Source: a bacterium
GTDB taxonomy: Bacteria > Babelota > Babeliae > Babelales > CAIQNR01
DNA: 17,431 nucleotides
NCBI GenBank assembly: GCA_947502805.1
Contig: CANNBR010000014.1
Location: 1-17,431 of the forward strand
Direction: 5' to 3'
This document shows positions 13,906 through 17,431 of this stretch, in pieces (the first letter of the stretch is position 1; the number at the start of each line of letters is the position of its first letter). A model generated the notes under the pieces. The model was not told the DNA's origin and did no database searches. It worked only from the letters and a program-made list of their open reading frames with translations. The translations under genes were made by a program, and so were the position numbers.

Positions 13906-14760
13906 ATGATTGAATTGTTACAAATAGCGCAGGGGATTGTTGAGCGGGGCTTAATTTTTGGGATTATTGTTGCAGGTGTTTACCTCGCTTCTCGTCTTAT
14001 TAATTTTGATAACTTAGCAGTTGAAGGAGCCTTTGGATTAGGTGGTGCGTTAACAGCATTATTAACAAGTTGGCAGGTGCATCCATGGATTGGGATTTTT
14101 GGTGCTGCATTAGTTGGAGCATTATCAGGTGTTGCTACTGGATTACTGACGACAAAATTAAAACTTAATAACTTGATTAGCGGTATTGTGGTAACCACTG
14201 GACTGTTTTCGATCACTTTAAAAATAGCGGGATCAAACATGTCGCTTGGTGGAAAGCCAACGATTTTTACATTGACCCCTTCAGTGCTTTCTCCCTACCA
14301 GCCATTACTCGTCCTAACAATTGTATGTGCAGTTCTCTTTTCTTTAATTTCTTGGTTTTTAAAAACGGAAGTTGGATTTTTGCTGCGTGCAGTGGGAGAT
14401 ACACCGCAGATGCTAACCAATGTGGGCAAAAGTGTTCATGGATATACCATTCTTGGATTAGTTTTATCCAATACGCTTGCAGCAATAAGTGGTGCCCTCT
14501 TTGTGCATTACGCAGGGTATTTTTCAATTTGGACAAGCGTTGGTGTATTGATTATTGGACTTGCTGGTATGATTCTTGCCGAAATGCTCAGTGCAAACTT
14601 TGGTATAGCTCTTCTTGTTGGTTCAATCATCTACCAGGCAATTATTGCATTTACCTTCGAGCTGCAACTGGATCAAGATTGGAATAAATTAATCACAGCG
14701 CTTTTAATTGTCGTGTTAATCGTTATCAAGCAATTGCTCCATAAAAAAGAAGGTGTCTGA
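13906..14760 (+). CDS. ABC transporter permease (LivH/LivM-like, TrpY-like)
   Basis: Inner-membrane channel subunit of the importer, 284 residues with about eight or nine membrane segments. Family features are the early GVYLASRLINFDNLAVEGAF, the cytoplasmic coupling segment FLLRAVGDTPQMLTNVGKSV (contacts the ATPase) and the later SNTLAAISGALFVHYAGY and IIGLAGMILAEMLSANFG. I chose the ATG at 13906 because GAGGGG (13895-13900) lies five bases upstream; the longer frame from 13876 would overlap the preceding gene without a ribosome-binding site. It lies between the binding protein (13-base gap) and the ATPase (one base between stop and ATG), so the three are translated from one message. Confidence 0.9.
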   Translation: MIELLQIAQGIVERGLIFGIIVAGVYLASRLINFDNLAVEGAFGLGGALTALLTSWQVHPWIGIFGAALVGALSGVATGLLTTKLKLNNLISGIVVTTGLFSITLKIAGSNMSLGGKPTIFTLTPSVLSPYQPLLVLTIVCAVLFSLISWFLKTEVGFLLRAVGDTPQMLTNVGKSVHGYTILGLVLSNTLAAISGALFVHYAGYFSIWTSVGVLIIGLAGMILAEMLSANFGIALLVGSIIYQAIIAFTFELQLDQDWNKLITALLIVVLIVIKQLLHKKEGV

Positions 14761-14761
14761 G

Positions 14762-15511
14762 ATGTTACAGCTAAAAAAGAGTACTGTGTCATTTGGCTCT
14801 CATCATGTTTTGCGTGATCTTTCGTGCACTGTTGAAAAAGGTGATTTTGTTGTCATTGTGGGTGGAAACGGCGCAGGAAAGAGTACCTTGTTTGATATGA
14901 TTACCGGGAAAATCAAGCTACAAAGTGGAACTCTGTCTATCGATGGCACTGATGTAACGGGATTAAATGAGCTACAAAGATCAAGCATGGTTACCAGTAT
15001 TTTTCAGAATACAAGACTTAATTCCGTTGGTATTTTTACAGTGCATCAGAACCTTGCACTTGCCCATTACAGTAGAAGAGCAGCTCGTTTTGTAGATGGT
15101 ATGGAAGTGATGCCTCGATCTGAAGCAGAACAGTTAGTACAGAATGTTGGAATGGATAAAAGCATTTTAGATAAAAAAATGCAGTCACTTTCTGGGGGAC
15201 AGCGTCAACTCATCGCATTTGTGATGGCAACTCAATTAATACCAAAAATTCTTTTACTTGATGAACCCACTGCAGCACTTGATCCACAAGCAGCAACAAC
15301 TTTACTAAAACATGCAGCGCATTTTATTAAGGAGCATCACGTAACTACGATGATGATTACGCATGATCCGTATATTGCGATGAGCATGGGCAATAAAATT
15401 TGGGTGCTGGAAAATGGAATAATTGCACGTACATTTTCAGCAGAAGAAAAGAAGAATATACATCCTAATGAACTTATTGGGCATATCGATTATGCACAAA
15501 TAGCGGTTTAA
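14762..15511 (+). CDS. ABC transporter ATP-binding protein (TrpZ-like)
   Basis: Cytoplasmic ATPase that powers the importer, 249 residues. Walker A is GGNGAGKST (34-42), the ABC signature is LSGGQRQ, Walker B is ILLLDEPTAALDP, and the switch histidine lies in MITHDP; the Q-loop is near SIFQNTRLN. All residues needed for hydrolysis are present. I chose the ATG at 14762, one base after the permease stop, because AGAAGG (14748-14753) lies eight bases upstream; the GTG at 14753 would overlap that site. The gene ends in a small GCGGT-TTA-ACCGC hairpin (15503-15515) without a T-run. It converges closely on the barrel gene at 15524. Confidence 0.95.
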   Translation: MLQLKKSTVSFGSHHVLRDLSCTVEKGDFVVIVGGNGAGKSTLFDMITGKIKLQSGTLSIDGTDVTGLNELQRSSMVTSIFQNTRLNSVGIFTVHQNLALAHYSRRAARFVDGMEVMPRSEAEQLVQNVGMDKSILDKKMQSLSGGQRQLIAFVMATQLIPKILLLDEPTAALDPQAATTLLKHAAHFIKEHHVTTMMITHDPYIAMSMGNKIWVLENGIIARTFSAEEKKNIHPNELIGHIDYAQIAV

Positions 15512-15523
15512 CCGCATAACGAT

Positions 15524-17221
15524 TTAACGATTTCGATCAAAAAACTCTTTAATATTCAAAGAATCGAATGTCCAAACGAGGCTGAAGCTGGTAAAGAAGG
15601 CCACTTTTGTTGGGGATAGTGTAGGGATTGAGGTAACAGCAGGATTAATGGATTTTTCTATTTGCAGTTCCGCAAAGGAGATTTGTTTCTTGAGTTCATT
15701 ATAATTTTTTCCAGGGAAAAAAAATCCTCCAAGCAGAGAAATCTTAAAATCATTTCCTAATGAGTATGAGGTAGAGCCGTTAAATTCGGTACCAAGATAA
15801 TGAGGTAGAGGGGTATTGAGCGCGACCCCTGTTTGATCAGTAATATCGAGGATTATACCGTTTGGCTTGAAGTAGCTTGCCCAAGTAACATGATTTATAA
15901 AAGTGTCTTGTTCTTTCTTAATAGTATAAGCAAGCGTTGAGCCAAGAAGGGCAAAGTTGCTGTAACGATAACTTCCCGGTCCGAAATAGGAAGCGTTAAT
16001 ACTGTTAGCTTCTGAGAACTGATTAGTTCCTAGAAATCCTTTATAAGTTTTATTGTAATCCTTATAACGAACGCCAGGGGTAAGTTTTGTCAGAAACAGG
16101 GTTATTGGTGAATCGTTCGGACTGTTTTCTCCCGATGCATAAGCAGCAGCTGTCGCCCATCGCCATTGTTTTTTTGTCCATACTGTATTGAAGTACACAA
16201 GAAAACCCGCATAACTATTGGTGTAACTATTCCTGAAACGATTAAGAGCGTTTTTAAAGCTATGCGTAGTGGTTCCAATCACATACCTATCTAATGCTTT
16301 AACGTGTTGGTGGCCAAAATTTTTTGCTACTTCAAAATTGATACGCCACTTATTATTTTCATAAAGAAAGACAGCACCAGGAGTGTAAAGTTTGCTCGTT
16401 GCGTCATCAGGGAATTCAATATATTGATCTGTTGAATGAAGACAAATGTAAGGAGAAATCTTGAGATGATAGGGCTCAAAAGGACCGAAGTTCATTTGTA
16501 ATGAGGTAACTACATTATGGGACCCTCCTATCAAAGATGGAGAATTAACATGCAAAAGAGCTTCAGCTGCAAGTAGTTCTGATGCTGAAAAAGTAGAGGG
16601 AGCAGAGATAATATTTTGCACTAAGATGAACCCTACATAGGCGCTTGCTGAAATTGAATTCTTTTTGTTTCCTAATTGAAGCTGTAGCCCTGGTCTAAAT
16701 TGGTTAATTTGTTCATAACAATACTGCCATGAGATGGGGATATTAATATCGTAAGCATTTCCTAGCACAAAGCCATTTCCTACCATGAATGGAAATAAGC
16801 CACCTTTGATGAAATTGTTTTTGTTTTCAGTTGGCATGTACTGGAGAAACAGTTCTTTCATCCATATTTCAAACTTTTTTGTTTGTTGTATGGGGACAAG
16901 GCCCGATCCTATTGTTCCGAAAATTCCTTTCATCCGTGCATTTGCAACAAAAGAGAAACTTTGTTTTGCTTCTTTTCTTAGATTTTTATTTAAAGATTTA
17001 ATGCCAAAATCAAATATATATTGGAAGAGTGAGTAAGGATTAAAAGGCTGTATGTTTAAAATATCTAAATCTTGGCCAAAATAAGTACTGGTAGTGAGTT
17101 TGCTAGAAAAAAATGGTGTTGTTGAAGAAGGTTCGACACAAGAAGCAGTAGGAATAGCAGAAGATAAAAGAGGATTGCATTGCAAGAGGATTAGGAAACA
17201 CAAGAGGTTTTTTTTATACAC
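15524..17221 (-). CDS. Putative outer-membrane beta-barrel protein
   Basis: 565 residues. Residues 1-22 look like a signal peptide (MYKKNLLCFLILLQCNPLLSSA). The rest has no long hydrophobic segment but many alternating aromatic/polar stretches, such as RYSNFALLGSTLAYTI, YHLKISPYICLHS, SYSLGNDFKISLLGGFFF and FFTSFSLVWTFDSLNI, typical of barrel strands. I cannot name the family; a porin- or alginate-export-like fold is possible. The C-terminus (EFFDRNR) does not end in the usual Phe. The start is a GTG with AAGGA six bases upstream (minus strand); an ATG nine bases before it is out of frame and stops after four codons. A run of eight A lies just after the start. The coding call is firm; location and role are inferred. 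Confidence 0.72.
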   Translation of the reverse strand: MYKKNLLCFLILLQCNPLLSSAIPTASCVEPSSTTPFFSSKLTTSTYFGQDLDILNIQPFNPYSLFQYIFDFGIKSLNKNLRKEAKQSFSFVANARMKGIFGTIGSGLVPIQQTKKFEIWMKELFLQYMPTENKNNFIKGGLFPFMVGNGFVLGNAYDINIPISWQYCYEQINQFRPGLQLQLGNKKNSISASAYVGFILVQNIISAPSTFSASELLAAEALLHVNSPSLIGGSHNVVTSLQMNFGPFEPYHLKISPYICLHSTDQYIEFPDDATSKLYTPGAVFLYENNKWRINFEVAKNFGHQHVKALDRYVIGTTTHSFKNALNRFRNSYTNSYAGFLVYFNTVWTKKQWRWATAAAYASGENSPNDSPITLFLTKLTPGVRYKDYNKTYKGFLGTNQFSEANSINASYFGPGSYRYSNFALLGSTLAYTIKKEQDTFINHVTWASYFKPNGIILDITDQTGVALNTPLPHYLGTEFNGSTSYSLGNDFKISLLGGFFFPGKNYNELKKQISFAELQIEKSINPAVTSIPTLSPTKVAFFTSFSLVWTFDSLNIKEFFDRNR

Positions 17222-17369
17222 GTTTCATCCTTTTTTTTAATGAAAGAGCTTTTTCTTAATCTAGGTGACTACACATTTTTTGTATAATGATTTTTTCATT
17301 ATTTCTTTTGAACAAGATGGGGAGAAATCTGTGCAAGAACCTTTATTCTTACAATAACTTACTTTTCTG

Positions 17370-17431
17370 TTGCCCTCCGCGGGCATGCGGCAAAGCAGGT
17401 GCTTGTGCACCCCTTTGCAATCCACACACAA
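17370..17431. repeat. Truncated second copy of the contig-end hairpin element
   Basis: Bases 17370-17388 match 1-19 except for two or three positions in the loop. A second hairpin follows in both: here GCAAAG (17390-17395) with CTTTGC (17413-17418), enclosing GGTGC/GCACC; at the left end TTTAGG with CCTAAA, enclosing TGTGC/GCACA. The arms differ in sequence but keep their pairing. The element is in the same orientation as the left copy and is cut by the window end. Confidence 0.7.

Noticed and set aside
12930..15511. Branched-chain Liv-type five-gene importer
   Set aside because: Only one permease and one ATPase are present, and the binding protein matches the ABC_sub_bind (TrpX) pattern, so the three-gene TrpXYZ-like type fits better.
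1..17431. Circular replicon suggested by similar window ends
   Set aside because: The end sequences are related but not identical, so they are not an assembly overlap. There are no replication or partition genes, and the cargo is chromosomal (prfA, rpmE, ppsA).

Overview
The window is an AT-rich bacterial segment with one GC-richer block at its left end. It encodes a compact set of genes: central metabolism, translation, nutrient uptake and envelope functions. I see no phage genes, transposases, tRNAs, rRNAs or CRISPR arrays. The genes suggest a host-associated Gram-negative bacterium with limited biosynthesis: a concentrative nucleoside transporter, a BrnQ-type amino acid symporter, a TrpXYZ-like amino acid ABC importer, a putative outer-membrane barrel and small secreted proteins. 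My best guess is a member of Babeliae/Dependentiae (TM6) or a similar intracellular lineage. This is an inference from gene content and style, because no phylogenetic marker can be aligned here.

Layout. 1-395: a GC-rich block made of many consecutive stem-loops. A truncated relative of its first 50 bases lies at the right end (17370-17431), so the contig appears to be bounded by two copies of one dispersed element in direct orientation. 580-1259 (+): two small secreted proteins, one with an exact internal 36-bp duplication and one Cys-rich. 1274-3745 (-): PEP synthase. 3908-5065 (+): BrnQ-like symporter. 5075-5244: a palindromic repeat that runs into and starts the next gene, a GT4-like glycosyltransferase (5195-6286, +) which looks short at its C-terminus. 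6353-7615 (-): nucleoside transporter. 7616-8006: palindromic hairpin and two minus-strand terminators. 8007-9315 (-): rpmE-prfA operon. 9606-10872 (+): two FKBP prolyl isomerases of recent common origin, separated by one full and one partial copy of the palindromic repeat. 11000-11890 (-): exported M48-type metalloprotease. 12261-12563 (+): small membrane protein. 12564-12929: terminator, then a structured leader with a second strong terminator. 12930-15511 (+): three-gene amino acid ABC importer. 15524-17221 (-): putative outer-membrane beta-barrel.

How it fits together. Amino acids and nucleosides would be imported by BrnQ, the ABC operon and the CNT transporter. PEP synthase would convert pyruvate to PEP when amino acids are the carbon source. 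The FKBPs and the M48 protease would serve envelope protein folding and quality control, next to the putative barrel protein. The most notable non-coding features are the end-of-contig multi-hairpin element, the palindromic repeat that provides ribosome-binding site, start codon and N-terminus for the glycosyltransferase, and the possible attenuator ahead of the ABC operon.
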